A stretch of DNA of 64,000 bases from Amorphophallus konjac (taxonomy: Eukaryota; Streptophyta; Magnoliopsida; Alismatales; Araceae), in contig CM040117.1 in NCBI GenBank assembly GCA_022559845.1, positions 145,952,732 to 146,016,731 on the forward strand. The letters run 5' to 3'. The notes beneath the pieces were generated by a model. That model did not search any database. It was not told the DNA's origin and saw only the letters and a list, made by a program, of their open reading frames with translations. This document shows positions 23,316-35,087 of this stretch, in pieces. Positions within the stretch are counted from its first letter, which is position 1; each line of letters begins with the position of its first letter. A program made the position numbers and the translations under genes.

Positions 23316-23465
23316 ACCGTTGGGCCTTACAGCTTATGCCGACCAAAGGATACCACACCTCTGCAACCGCTGGGGAATTACAGCTTCACCCGACCAGAGG
23401 ATACCACACCTCTGCAACCGCTGGGGCTTACAGCTTTACCCATCTAGAGGATACCACACCTCTGC
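23316..23465. repeat. Three tandem copies of a 50-bp unit
   Basis: Copies begin at 23316, 23366 and 23416 with accgctgggg-type starts and share ataccacacctctgca. This lies inside the copia-type LTR fragment. Confidence 0.85.
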
Positions 23466-24062
23466 CCGCTGAGCGTCATAGCTTGCTCCGCTGACTAACA
23501 GCTTAAAATAGAGTTTCTAAAATGAAAAAAAAACAGGCGAAGAAACAAAAAATCCACAAAGGAATATAGCTCAACACTGAGCGAATTCAGCTCGGTTCTG
23601 AACCTAGAGACTGAAGAGCAACATTTCTCTCTCAATTCTCTCAAAACACTTCTCTCAAAACTCTCCTTCTTTTCTGCTCCCTCTGTCTTCTTTTTCTCTC
23701 TAGATCGTACAGGTGCTAGCCCTCATCGCTTCAGCTCTCAATAACGCAATCTGCTCTTCTGGCATGATCATCTTCTCTTGAAGGAGAAGCTTCTTATATA
23801 TAGTACTGACAGAGAGGTAGGGCGTGTGCTCTCCACGATTCCCGCCCAAACACCTTGGTCATGTGGCAGCATCCCAACTTACTACTTTACACGTGTCACG
23901 ATCCTAGCACCTCGTCCGATCTTGGATCACTTGCCATTCTTAATCTTCACGAAAAGGCATCTATCAAGGCATCAGACATAAAGTCACTTTCAGATAGTTA
24001 TATGAGTTTAAAGAATTTTGCACAGAGTAAATATTCTGACAGAACTAGAATGCACTGACTAT

Positions 24063-24500
24063 GTAAATGCAATGTGCAAGTTTTGCACAGACCTGGTCAA
24101 CCCGTGAGTGGCCTTGCTTAGACTGCGACAGTGCGAAGATGAGAGATGCACAGACTTAATGTGCTCGGTTCAAGTATAGCACCGACTCAATGACATGCCA
24201 CGAGAGGCGTTGCACTGACTTAGCTATGTGTAATGGCAACCAATGCACCGACTAGCTCAAGAAGGAATGCATAGACTCTATGTGCATGGTGCAAATATTG
24301 CACTGACTCAAAATGCGTGCGACTACGGTTATTGCACTAAGGTAAAAGTTGCACAGACTCTTGGCCATATAAGACGCAAAGTGAGACGCAGAATATGCGC
24401 CGACCTAAGCCTTAAGAGACGCACGATGAGACGAACACATGCACTGACCTAAGCCTTAAGAGACGCAATATTAGACGGACACAGAAAGTGCACCGACATG
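24063..24500. repeat. Cluster of GCAC(A/C/T)GAC words
   Basis: About eleven copies of gcacNgac or one-base variants occur in 440 bp, with irregular spacing and otherwise unlike flanks. It sits in the upstream part of the minus-oriented LTR fragment, where enhancer elements are expected. Those reading GCACCGAC contain the ACCGAC core of plant DRE/CRT elements. Confidence 0.6.
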
Positions 24501-24741
24501 CAAGACATGAACTTCACCCATATAACTGACCTAAATGCTAGATGAAACATGAGTTATAGTGTTTGCTATCATCAAAACCATAGGGATAGAACATCTATTT
24601 TTTATCTTTTCTCTTCACTTATATCATCTTTTCTAAAGATCCCTCTAAAAATAAAAACAATAAAAAGGCTCTCTCTCTCTCTCTCTCTACCTTTCACTCA
24701 GGGTCTCCTCACACTGCACACACGGTGCCCCCAACTGGCCC

Positions 24742-24990
24742 TTAGAACTTGGAGAAAAGAAGGGAAAACTCTACCCGGTCCGATTTGTTCCTCAGCTCGT
24801 GAAGTTCTGAAGCAAGGTTCTGCCGAGTTTCCGCGTGTTCGCGCACATGAGAGGTGGCTATTCCGTTCAGCACGCTCACGCCATCCTCATGCCACTGAAG
24901 CTCGTTCCGAAGCCCGCCATCGGCACCCCAATAAGATTTTTCTTCTCCTTTATTATGCTTTGCTGTTGTTCTGTTAGTTGCATGTATCAC
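24742..24990 (-). CDS. Unrecognised short open frame in LTR-like DNA
   Basis: An 82-codon minus-strand frame with a helical, charged composition (EHAETRQNLASELHELRN). I recognise no family. It could be a captured exon or chance. There are no neighbouring exons I can join to it. Confidence 0.15.
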   Translation of the reverse strand: MIHATNRTTAKHNKGEEKSYWGADGGLRNELQWHEDGVSVLNGIATSHVREHAETRQNLASELHELRNKSDRVEFSLLFSKF

Positions 24991-25444
24991 TCATCATTTC
25001 TGTCCGTACCATGCCTCTCTGCTTGAGAATGATCTTGCATTTCTTCACAATTGTCATCATCTCATTTCCCACCCTTTGGATCAAAAAGCGGTTTCAAACA
25101 ACACCAACCAAGAGTGTGTTTGATCATAGTTGCATTATTTTTATCACAAGGGACCGATACTATGCTATTTCCATTCTAATCTACTTGTCATTTGTTTCGT
25201 CTTTTTGCAAGGGGTAACCGAAGAAAGCCCTCTTCGTCGGCCGGTCGAAGGAAGAGGAAGAAGGAACCCACATAATCTCTCGCTTTGGAGACGAGACACG
25301 ATCATTCCCTTTCTATTTCGAGGTCCCCGACCTCTGGCGATCACACTCCTTTTATTGTGGGGCCTTCGGCCCTTGGCGATCACACCATTAACACACACAC
25401 GCACTTTATTTTCTTTTGTTCCCTTCCCATTTTTCTTTTCCGTT

Positions 25445-25990
25445 AAATCTCGCAGAGAGTCATTTCTCGCTGAGGTTTCATTCCTGTCATTTATCTTCTT
25501 GTCATTTTATTTCTATTAAATCCTATGGAGAATCAATTTCTCGTGGAGCTTTCATTCTCGTTCAGTTCATTCTGTCAATTTTATTTTCGTTATTTTCATT
25601 CCAGTTCAAAATCCTGCGGAGCACAAGTTCTCGCAGAGGTTTTATTTTATCAATTTTATTTTCATTATTTTCATTTCAGTTTAAAATCCCGTGAAGAACA
25701 AGTTCTCGCGGAGGTTTCATTCTGTCAATTCATTTTCGTTATTTTCCTTTCTGTTCAAATCCCACAGAGAGTCATTTCTCGCAGTGGTTTAATTCCTGTT
25801 ATTTCCATTTCTGTCATTTCATTTCTGTTCAAATCTCCCTGAGAATCATTTCTCGTGGTGGTTTTATTCACGCCATTTTATTTCTGTCATTTCATTTATG
25901 TTTAATCCCGCGAGAATCACTTCTCGCGGTGGTTTCATTCGCGTAATTCCCCTTCCCCCATTTCAATTCTAGTTAAAATCCGTGGTGAGT
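25445..25990 (+). repeat. Degenerate tandem repeats, about 7 copies of roughly 75-90 bp
   Basis: Each copy has a form of ttctcgcggaggtttcattc followed by T-rich cattttatttctgtcatttc DNA and an aatccc(g)cggagaac-type end. The copies are diverged and the period varies. Confidence 0.7.
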
Positions 25991-26139
25991 GACATCCCGC
26001 TGCAGTTCTTCCATTTCGTGTATTTTCTCGTCTCTAAACCCCGTGGAGACAATCCTCTTCGGGAGTCTTTTTGGAATTTCACTACGCAACGCGCGCTTAC
26101 GACCGCTCTCTCAGTTCTCGTGACGTCGTTCACATCTCT

Positions 26140-26156
26140 TGGCGATCACGATGGGG
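26140..26156 (+). promoter_or_regulatory. Primer-binding site of element B (tRNA-Arg-like)
   Basis: tggcgatcacgatgggg follows a CA-ended LTR-like sequence after five bases. From memory of tRNA-Arg(CCG) 3' ends it is complementary with a few mismatches, and Arg primers are known in Tat elements. The identical 15-mer ggcgatcacgatggg occurs in element E at 61671. Confidence 0.55.
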
Positions 26157-26934
26157 CCTCGTTTGCTTTCTTTTGATTACCCGTGTGATTTTAGCACCCA
26201 CGTGTGCCCCTCCTTATTGCACCTGCGCACGCTACAGTTGTGCTCCAAGCAGCACTTTTATTTTCATCCCTCGTGCACCACGTGCACTCCCCCACAGTCC
26301 CCTGTGATTTCCAAAGAGGTTTTACGGTATTTCGGAAAGGAGAATCGATTTTGAGCATTTTCTCATTTCTGTTGATTATCGTATTCTATTGTCTTAAATC
26401 TGTTCAGTCTTATCTGAGCATTTCCTCATTTCTGTTGATTGTCATATTCTACTGTCTGAAATCTGTTTAGTCTTATTTGTTCCTGCATCCTTCCTGTTCT
26501 GTCTCTCTGTGTGTTTTTATATACAGCATTGCATTGCATTAGCATCCCCCCCTTTTTTACTCTTCTAAGGATTACCCACTCTCGGTGAAGGAATGACTCT
26601 CCGTTTGGGAATTCCTCTTGACGGACTAGGATCTCCTCTATCGGGACCTCCGTAAGTCCTCGACAGCGAAGGATTCCCTCTTCGTTCACTAGACTCGTTG
26701 TATCACTGAAGTTCCCTGGAGCTAGTTGACCCATTCGTGGTGAGACGAGTGTCCTTAGTTGGCACGGCGGTGACCAAAGTTGCAACTAGGATCCTTCCTA
26801 TTTTGTGTGAACTTCATATTTGTTTACAAAAAAAAACTTTCTTTAAAAAAAGGAGCGTAAGGCATCCACTTGTTTGATAATCTCTGTCAATTATCTGTTG
26901 GTGCATGTTACTGCGTTCCAGCAAAGTCTTGAAG
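26157..26934 (+). other. Element B 5' leader
   Basis: Untranslated leader between primer site and gag. T-rich with no convincing frame. Contains two similar 50-bp stretches at about 26347-26470 (gagcatttctcatttctgtt and gagcatttcctcatttctgt). Confidence 0.5.
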
Positions 26935-29466
26935 ATGGCCGGGTACGGTTATGAGAAGTTCAAGGCCGGGGCATTTGAATTCGACTATCAACCCCAGATG
27001 AACAGCCTGGCTCAGGGCTCCAACACAAACCATGGTTCCCAAATTCAGCCATATGTCTATGTTGTGGGTGCAGGTCCATCCCACGAACTCTCACATGAGG
27101 AGCAAATTGCTGTCGGAGAGGCATCTACCTCCCAAGACATCTCCTCTATGCTAGATGTTCTCACCAACGCACAGCTCAACCCTGAGCAACTCCAAGCCCT
27201 TCAGGCCATCGCAAAGGGAAAATCTGTCTCCCTTTCTCCTCGAGAGCTGACTCCGTCTACCACTTCCATCCAAGAGCCTTCATAGGCTATTCCCTTTCCT
27301 TCACGTCAAGGGCAGGCAAGTCCGCAACCCTCGTCCTTCCATTCCCCACTTCCACAAGCTATTCCCTCTCCTTCATTTCACGGGTAGGCGAGTCAGTAGC
27401 CCCCCTCCTTACAGTCCCCTTTGCAGTCATAGTCTATCCCCTTTCCTTCATTTCAAGGGTAGGCGAGCCCGCAGCCCCCCTCCTTCCAATTCCCTTCGCA
27501 GTCTCAAACCCCAACTATCCACCAAACACCGATTCAGCCAGGTCCATCCATTGGCGGGCCGCAATACCCCTCCTATTTTGGATTTCCTTCTCAGGCACCT
27601 GAAAGGCCTAGTCATCCTCAGTGGCAGGCGCCACCCTCACAAATTGATCTGCTCACCCAATCCCTTCTCAATAAGTTCAATAAAATGGATGAGCAATTTC
27701 GGAAGATCATGGACGTAAAGTCCACCCCGGAGGTCTCCTTACCGATCCTCCCGGTGTTCCATCTCCCTCCCTCTGAAATGCCTATGTACCGCAGGTACAA
27801 CGGCACTGGTAACCCCTTCATTCATCTTAAGGACTTCATGTATGAGTCCTCCTTCTAGCAAAACGATAAAAGATCCCTGGCATATCTCTTCCGGAGATCA
27901 TGGGATGGCCCTGCACTAGAATGGTTCTATTCCTTAGAACCCAGCGAGGCCGAGAACTTTGATATAGTCCAGAGAAAGTTCCTACAGAAGTACCGAGACC
28001 GAGTTGGCCCATCTCTTTCTATTACCGACCTGGTAGCTGAAAAAATGAGGGCGGACGAAGACTTCATCCAATATGCCGACAGATGGAGGTCCCTGGCAGA
28101 AAGAATAAGGGATACCCTCTCATAGCCAGAATAGGTAAAGATGATCATGTCTTATGTCACCCCCCAGTTTAGGCACATCCTAGCAATGAACAAGCTCAAC
28201 ACAATGGAGGAGCTATACGAGAGGGCTCGATATATCCAAACACAATTGAAAGATTCCCCCCTCATGCATATGTTCGAGCCACCAAAGCCGAGGGTTGTGA
28301 GGAAGACGAATGTCGGCGTCAAGGGTGGGGTGACGGAAGGGGTTGTTACAAATGAACAAGTGAGTGCGGTTGGCAATCCCAACCAGCAAGCCAACCCCAG
28401 TCCTCCACAAGCCCCACAACTCCCCTTCCGTCAGAACCAACAGGGTCAGCAACCCCATCGTCCTCCCCTACAAAACAACCTCCTCCAGAACAATATGTGT
28501 CAACCACTCCATCCCCAGCAACAACAACAACCCCCACCTCAATATAATCAGGTTCCACCCCCTGGAAACTATAACCCCCAACAACAGAGATGGCCGATTG
28601 GCCCTAAGAGATATCATTACCCACCGTTGCCGGAAACACTACTAGACATCTTCAATGCTCTCATGGCCGCCAATGCACTCACTCTGCCCAAGGAGAGGTT
28701 TGCATGGCCCTCGAATGTTGACACCTCCAGGTACTATGTTTTTCATAGGCAGCCGAGCCATACAGTGGAAAATTGCTTTCATTTCAAGGACTACATTTAT
28801 GATCTGAATGATGAACATGGAATCGACTGGGATGAAATGGGGCGATACATCGCCATGTTGAAGGCTAGGAGACATCCCCCCCGACAACAACCACAACAAC
28901 AACAACAACAACCCCAGCAACAAGAGCAACCTCAACAGGCTCCAAAGTAGCAACCGAATATGGGCATCATTCAAAACCCATTACCGGAGCACCAACAGCC
29001 CAATGAACAGGTCAACCCCATCTCCTCTTTCCAAGAAATTGGGAGAGGGCAAGGTTGGCATATGGAAAGCACCTCTGTCCTTGCCACTAATCACACCTCT
29101 AGCCAACCCTCTCGCCTTCTCCGGGCCATACCTTATCCACCCCGACCTACATCGCAATCCATGAATGGACCTTCTCCATTCCCACAGCCATCACATCCTC
29201 TCATCTGAGTGTCAACCGCTGATTCCCCACCAATCCATCAACAAGGAGCATCTACAACTTCACCCATGCCCTCCAAACCTCTCATCATCCACCACCCGTC
29301 CGGGGCCCCACCTACCTCTACTATACCTTCACCTATGCCCACAAAACCCCTCATCGTCCACCGCCCATCCGGGACCCTATCCACTCCCACCATGCCTCCA
29401 CCTAACAAACCCCTCATCATAACCCCTACACCTATCATCACCCATGCTCCACAACCTATTCCCTGA
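26935..29466 (+). pseudogene. gag: Element B gag, nonsense-interrupted
   Basis: Start chosen at Met 26935 (MAGYGYEKFK). Three open stretches share one frame up to 29466. The gag core is at about 27790-28250 (NGTGNPFIHLKDF, GPALEWFYSL, FLQKYRD, DFIQYADRWRSLAERIRD). A Gln/Pro-rich tract follows, then the region that should be a CHHC knuckle near 28735-28780, where the first Cys is Tyr (YYVFHRQPSHTVENC). The part after 28860 is Gln-rich and then Pro/Thr-rich. Stops include 27283, one near 27856, two near 28124-28133 and one at 28948. The tRNA primer site lies 780 bp upstream. Confidence 0.75.
27285..27495 (+). repeat. Three diverged copies of a roughly 70-bp coding repeat in gag B
   Basis: Repeats of gctattccctttccttca.. 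and gtaggcgagcccgcagcc.. encode a Pro/Ser/Gln-rich segment within the Gag N-terminal half. Several copies carry stops. Confidence 0.7.
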
Positions 29467-29711
29467 CCACTACCCTTTAAACCCCTGCTAAAACCCATAC
29501 CTAACCCCATAGAGGTGCAGCCAAAACTGTAGGCTGTGGTGCTTCGGAGTGGAAGGATCTTCCACCGGGTATTCCCTCAGAATAGTCAGGTCCCTGAGCT
29601 GTCCCAGCCAGAGAAAGGCACTGAGGAGCAATTAGAAGAATCCACTCCCAGGACACAAAATGATTTGTTGAAATATTTGGACAAGACCCCTGCCCGATCT
29701 CTATCCTGGAA

Positions 29712-30721
29712 TTGATCAAAAGGTCGAAAAGCCACCAGGATGCTTTGATGGAGTATCTTCAGAAGGTTATAGTAAATGAGGATCTCCCTGTGGAGAAGAT
29801 ATCGGCGGTGCTAATGCCGACGAGCACACAACCAACTATCACGTTTCACGACCATGAGCTCACCCCCAAGGAGGCCCGAAAATATGCATTGTGTATTGCG
29901 GTAAAAATCAATGGGGTGTCTGTGGACCCGTGTTTGGTGGACATTGGTGCGTCTATAAATGTGATCTCTATGAGCACCCTCCAATCATGTGAGGTTGACA
30001 CGAACAGATAAGGCCTTCATCAATTATAGTCACGGCCTACGGTAGCAACAAAAGGCCGCCAAAAGGGATGATTACCTTGAATATAGAGTTAGGCCCTGCA
30101 TTAGTCTCCACGGAGTTCCATATCCTTGATATGGATCCCACATTTAAGGCTATACTAGGTCTCCCCTACATTGAAGTCAGGAATGCTGTGCCATCCACTA
30201 ATCACCAGTGCTTAAAGTTTCCATACAAGGGATGGATTATCAAGGTAATTACTATGCCCATCTTTTCTACGGTGGATGCTATTACCACCTCTCTGCCCTC
30301 TGTTTGGCCAACCCACCGGCCAATTCTTTCATTGCTAGATGTGTGTGACCCTCACCGCGCCCCTTTAAAGCCACTTCCAGCACCAGAGCCATGTCACCCT
30401 TCCCGTTCTAAGGGATGGCAGATCATGAGCAATATCAGCTACCAACAAGGCAAAGGCTTGGGGGCACAATCACAGGGCATACTGAATCTGCCAAAGAAAA
30501 TAAGGTTAATCTCTGGGGCTGGTCTGGGCTTTGAAGGGCCACTTGAAGCACACAGAGAACCTCTTACATGGACTTTGTACTCTCATTTCAAGAAGGGGCA
30601 TATTGTGCAGCTGGGGGATCACCCGCAAGAATCACAGGGGAAACTGCAGATTGCTTACTTAGCTGAAAGTTGTTCGAGGTCTCTCAAGAAAGGGAAGTTT
30701 GATGACACGGACTGTGAATAG
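29712..30721 (+). pseudogene. Element B protease and G-patch
   Basis: The protease active-site region reads CLVDIGASINVISM, with D-I-G in place of D-S/T-G. A frameshift between 30011 and 30068 splits the domain. The second part has ILDMDPTFKAILGLPYIEV and VPSTNHQCLKFP, the matching C-terminal protease motifs. After a Pro-rich spacer comes a G-patch-like motif (QQGKGLGAQSQGI) at about 30440-30500. G-patch motifs bind nucleic acid or helicases and are known C-terminal to some plant Ty3/Gypsy proteases. Confidence 0.75.
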
Positions 30722-31311
30722 AGCAAATGGTTCGATATACATGATATTTCCAGTGCACTGCAACATATGTTCTCACCTCCGCACTTAGAGGAGCCACTTT
30801 TGATCTCGAGATGCCCAAGGATGTTGTCTTTATTGCCATAATTCGAACTCCTCCTCGCCAAGAGGATGTTCCCAATGACGGATCACTTTCCGTCATTATT
30901 TCCGACCACTCTCCTCAGCCTTTGCTGCTGACCTCTTCCTCGGCCAGACGTTTGTCTGATGATCTTCCTAGGTCTCCTTCTCTATTTACATTCCTACGCG
31001 GGTTTCTCAACCCGTGCCAAGCTTTCAATCATGATTTGCTCTACGAGCCTCCTAACCCTTTAGCTATAATTCCCTTTTCTCATTCCCCAATTTCCTTTAT
31101 GTTTTGTGGTATCGAAAATGAAAATAAAAAATGCTAATTTTCAAACTCCTCAACAGTGCATTTTTATCGAGGAGACAACTTACATCTCTCACGAGTGTGC
31201 CCCGATTTACCGGCCACTCATCCAAGGTCCCTTGAGCGACCTCCTTTACCCCTCCCTTGAGGGGTCTCTCCCTGTACATTCTTCAGGGTCTCCTTCTTCT
31301 GCTTCTGCTTC

Positions 31312-31343
<32 letters not shown>

Positions 31344-31501
31344 CTTCTGCTTCTTCTTCTTCTTCTTCTGTAGTACAGGTCGGTCAAGTTAGGAATAATG
31401 AGTCAAGGGTAGTATCCCAGAGAAAATCCAAGGGTAGTATCCCAGAGAAAATCCAAGGGTAGGCAAATCCCACGTCGATTCCTTCTAGATATAGCCAACA
31501 A
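30722..31501 (+). pseudogene. Element B protease-RT linker with poly-Ser tract
   Basis: Low-complexity linker. A (TCT/TTC)n-type run at 31286-31372 encodes an uninterrupted Ser-rich stretch in the frame from 31106. A 25-bp tandem duplication (ggtagtatcccagagaaaat...) lies at about 31408-31460. No catalytic motif. Confidence 0.6.
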
Positions 31502-33180
31502 GTGCCAGGCATGCCTAGCCATTCCTCAGTTGCTAGAAAATCCCATCCAACTGTCGAAATAGAATGTGAGGAGGATTGCACAATTGATGAAGGGTATGGA
31601 GGATATGAGATTATAGACAAGGAGTACCACGTTGAAGAAGGGGACAAAGAATATGAGGACGCGACTAGCGCGTATGCCAATGGAAGGAGGAGATTTGATG
31701 AACCGTCAGCCGCCGTAGAAGAATCCACCAAAGAAATCAACTTGGGAACCAAGGAAGACCCCAGGATCGTCCTCATAAGTGATAATTTGCCATCATCTGA
31801 AGAAGAGACATTGATTAAGGTTCTCAAGGAATATAAAGACATGTTCGCATGGAGCTATGAGGATATGCTAGGATTGTATCCCACCCTGGTCGAACACCGT
31901 TTAACTTTCAAACCAGGGTCCGTCTCGGTAAAATAAAGGTTAAGGCGTTTCCACCCTCAAATGGTTTTGAAAATAAAGGAAGAGGTCGATAAGCTCCACA
32001 AAGCTAGGTTCATTAGAGTTGTCCTTTATCCCCAATGGGTGGCAAATATCGTCCCGGTCATGAAGAAGGATGGAAGGGTGAGAATCTGCATTGACTTTCG
32101 GGACCTTAACTGTGCATGTCCAAAAGATGATTTCCCCTTGCCTCATATCGATGTTTTGGTTGATAACATGGCAGGTTATGAAACTCTCTCGTTCATGGAT
32201 GAATTTTTGGGATATAATCAAATTCATCTGGCAGAAGAGGATCAGGAGAAGACATCATTCGCGACACCTTGGGGAACTTATTGTTACATGGTCATGTAAT
32301 TTGGATTAAAAAATGTTGGAGCTACTTACCAAAGAGCTAGGATGGCAATATTTCATGACATGATCCACATAGATTTGGAAGTGCACGTGGATGACTTGTT
32401 GGTGAAATCAAGGACTAGGGCAGAACATCTAAAGTTTTGGTTAAGGTGTTGCAAAGATCAAGAGAGTTCTAATTGAAGATGAATCCGAAGAAGTGTGTAT
32501 TTGGTGTTTCATCGGGTAAGCTGCTAGGCTTCATTGTGAGTAAAAGGGACATTGAGATAGATCCCAACAAAGCTCAGGCAATCAGGGATATGCCACCTCT
32601 GAAGAATCTGAGAGAAGTTCGAGGATTAATCGGGAGGCTATAATTCATTCGTCAGTTTGTGTCCCAACACTCGCAAAGGTACAAACCTTTCTACGAGTTG
32701 ACCAAGTCAGGAGTAGAATTCATTTGAGATTCTAAATGCCAAAAAGCTTTCGAAGGGTTAAAGGAATATCTGGCCAATCCACCCATTCTCATTCCACCCA
32801 CGCTAGGCAAGCCTTTGATCCTTTATATTTTAGTATTGCATGACTCTGTGGGTGTGGTGCTCGCACAAACAAACGAAGAGGGCAAGGAAAGGGCAACCTA
32901 TTACTTGTCCAAACTCCTCAACCCCTACGAGCAGAAGTATACAACCATGGAGAAAACTTGTGCTGCCCTTGTTTGGGTGGTACAAAAATTAGAACACTAC
33001 TTCTTTGCTCATGAAGTCCATCTGATCACCCGAATGAATCCTATCAAGTTTCTTTTAGAAAAATATGTTTTTACTGATAGGCTAGCACGCTGGCAAAGCT
33101 TTCTCTCTTAGTTCGACATCACCTACATCTAACAAAAGGCAATCAAGGGTTATGCCATAGCCGAGCATCTAGCTCACCAT
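31502..33180 (+). pseudogene. pol: Element B reverse transcriptase and RNase H
   Basis: RT motifs: QWVANIVPVMKKDGRVRICI, FRDLNCACPKDDFPLP, FMDEFLGYNQIHL, then after a stop near 32298 FGLKNVGATYQRA, and the catalytic box as VHVDDLLVKSR near 32380-32412 (Tyr to His, both Asp kept). Thumb and connection follow (KKCVFGVSSGKLLGFIVS). RNase H has LILYILVLHDSVGVVLAQ, ATYYLSKLL and EKTCAALVWVVQKLEHY from about 32815. There is a frame change between RT and RNase H, and stops near 32643, 32728 and 33109. Confidence 0.88.
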
Positions 33181-33239
33181 CCCCTCCCCAAATTCGATCT
33201 GTCTAATCGAAGTTTCCAGATGAGGAACTAATGTCCATC

Positions 33240-33640
33240 AATCATTCAGATGATTGCATGTGATGTTACATTTTGATGGAGCTCTGAATTCCAAGGGAAA
33301 GGAATTGGCATTGCCCTCCTATCGCTTGAAGGTATCGCTATCCCGCTGGTATATCAGCTCACATTCCCAGTCACTAACAGCATAGCAGAATATGAGGCTC
33401 TTCTAGCTGGCCTAGAACTTGCAAATTCTTTCTGTATCACTGAACTGCGAGTTGTAGATGATAGTCAACTCATTCTTCCCCAAGTGCTCACCAAATATCG
33501 CACCCGCGATCCCAAGCTCAAGCCTTACCAAGAACTTACCGCTGATTTTGCCAAACTGTTCAACAAACTAATCTTTGTCCATGTCCCTCGCAACTAGAAT
33601 ATTATAGTCGACACCCTCGCCTCATTGGCATCATCTTCAA
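33240..33640 (+). pseudogene. Element B second (archaeal-type) RNase H
   Basis: HFDGALNSKGKGIGIALLS, NSIAEYEALLAGLELA, VVDDSQLILPQV and VDTLASLAS give the expected order of acidic positions. One stop near 33596 lies before the last motif. Its presence assigns B to the Tat lineage. Confidence 0.78.
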
Positions 33641-35087
33641 GGTTCCCACTAGGTAGATGGTTTGAGTCCATCTCCATCTACAACCATCATGCCCCTGCTA
33701 TCCACAATGCTTCCTACGTGAGGATTGAGGAAAGATTGTTAAGGAAGGCCCAAGAGGGAGAAATCATTCAGAAAAGGGAAATCATGTTGGTGGAATTGGA
33801 AGAAGAAATGTCGGACGAGAAGAAGCCATGGTTTTACGAAATTGCCAAATATTACAAAGATCAGTCCTATCCTGAAGAAGCCACATCAGAAGACAAGAAA
33901 GCCATAAGAAGAGTGGCCCAAGAATACGTGCTGATTGGAGGAGTTCTATACAAAAGAAGCTTTACTGGTGTTCTTCTAAGATGTCTTAATGATGATGATG
34001 AGGTCTGGAAATGTGTTGAGGAAGCACCCTCTAGTGTGTGCGGTGGCCATGTGAATAGCTAAATGCTCGCTAAGAAGATTCTTCGACAAAGCTTTTACTG
34101 GCCCACCATGGAAGAGGATTGTGCAGTATATATCCGTACGTGTGTCAAGTGTCAACTTCACGCCGACAAGATTCACTCTCATCTTCCACACTTCATCTAA
34201 TATCCTCCCCATGGCCCTTCTCCATGTGGGCTTTCGACATCATTGGTCCTCTCAGTGATCCCAACTCCCTCACTCAGCAAAAATCTTTCATCCTCACTGC
34301 AACGGAGTACTTCACCAAATGGCGAAGCCGAAGCTTATGCAGAAGTCAAGGTGTCCACAATCTGCAAATTCATCATGAAGAACATCATCACCAGGTTCGA
34401 CATCCCAAGCACTATCATCACCAACAATGGGCCACAATTCATTTCGCAGGACCTTTAGGACCTCTACAACAGGTATAAAATTAGTATGCATCATTCGTCA
34501 CCATATTATCCACAAGGTAATGGCCAGGCAGAGGCCACTAATAAAACATTGATCAAAATCATAAAGAAAACATGTGAGTCTAAAAAGTTCTTGGATTGGT
34601 CGAAAAAGCTTATTGAAACTCTATGGGCCTATCGCACTTCAATCCGTACTCCCACTGGGTAAACTCCGTTCACCTTACGTATGGCATGGATACGGTAGTC
34701 CCGTACAAGATCTTAGTTCCTTCTCTCAGGGTACAGTTGGACAAAGAGCTTCCCCTCGACGAATGTCGTGACTCACTCCTTGCCCAATTGGAATTCTTAG
34801 ACGAGAAGCGGCTGGCCGCTGCCGAACATGCCCGCGTATACCAAAATAGACTCATACGATTTTATCAAAAGAAGGTCAATGAGAGAAAATTCAAAGTCGG
34901 TGAGATGGTCGTTAAAAGACTTTTCGTGAAACCTGGTGGGCCACGTTCTAAACTCCAACCCAATTAGGATGGTCCATATGTAATTCAAGCTGTGTATCCT
35001 AGCAATGCTTATAGGCTAGTTAATGCGGAGGGGATCGAGTTATCCTACCCTTGGAATGGACTTTATCTTAAAAGGTACTACCCTTAG
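33641..35087 (+). pseudogene. Element B integrase
   Basis: The zinc domain is partly visible (GGHVNS, then CVKCQLH). The core has Asp in WAFDIIGPLS. The second catalytic Asp is replaced: TIITNNGPQF has Asn where SDNG is expected. Glu is kept in GNGQAEATNK. The C-terminal module (RSKLQPN, then after a stop DGPYVIQAVY) ends at 35087. Frames change near 34320 and again near 34470-34640, and several stops occur, so this enzyme is certainly dead. Confidence 0.82.

Larger units (their letters stand above)
23136..24590 (-). repeat. Copia-type LTR-like fragment, opposite orientation
   Basis: Read on the minus strand, it starts near 24590 with ggttttgatgatagcaaacac, a form common at the start of plant copia LTRs. 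It passes a TATA-like TATATATAAG near 23805-23796 and reaches gtggacgtagatctcaggtt near 23230. It meets the plus-oriented LTR end at about 23135, so the two fragments are inverted relative to each other. No coding region lies between them. Confidence 0.4.
24591..26134 (+). repeat. Putative 5' LTR region of element B (start unresolved)
   Basis: Defined mainly by its right end: ..gttcaca at 26134 followed five bases later by the primer-site-like tggcgatcacgatgggg. It contains (CT)n at 24671-24688 and a repeated region at 25445-25990. With no 3' LTR to compare, the true start may lie anywhere from 24591 to about 25200. Confidence 0.45.
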
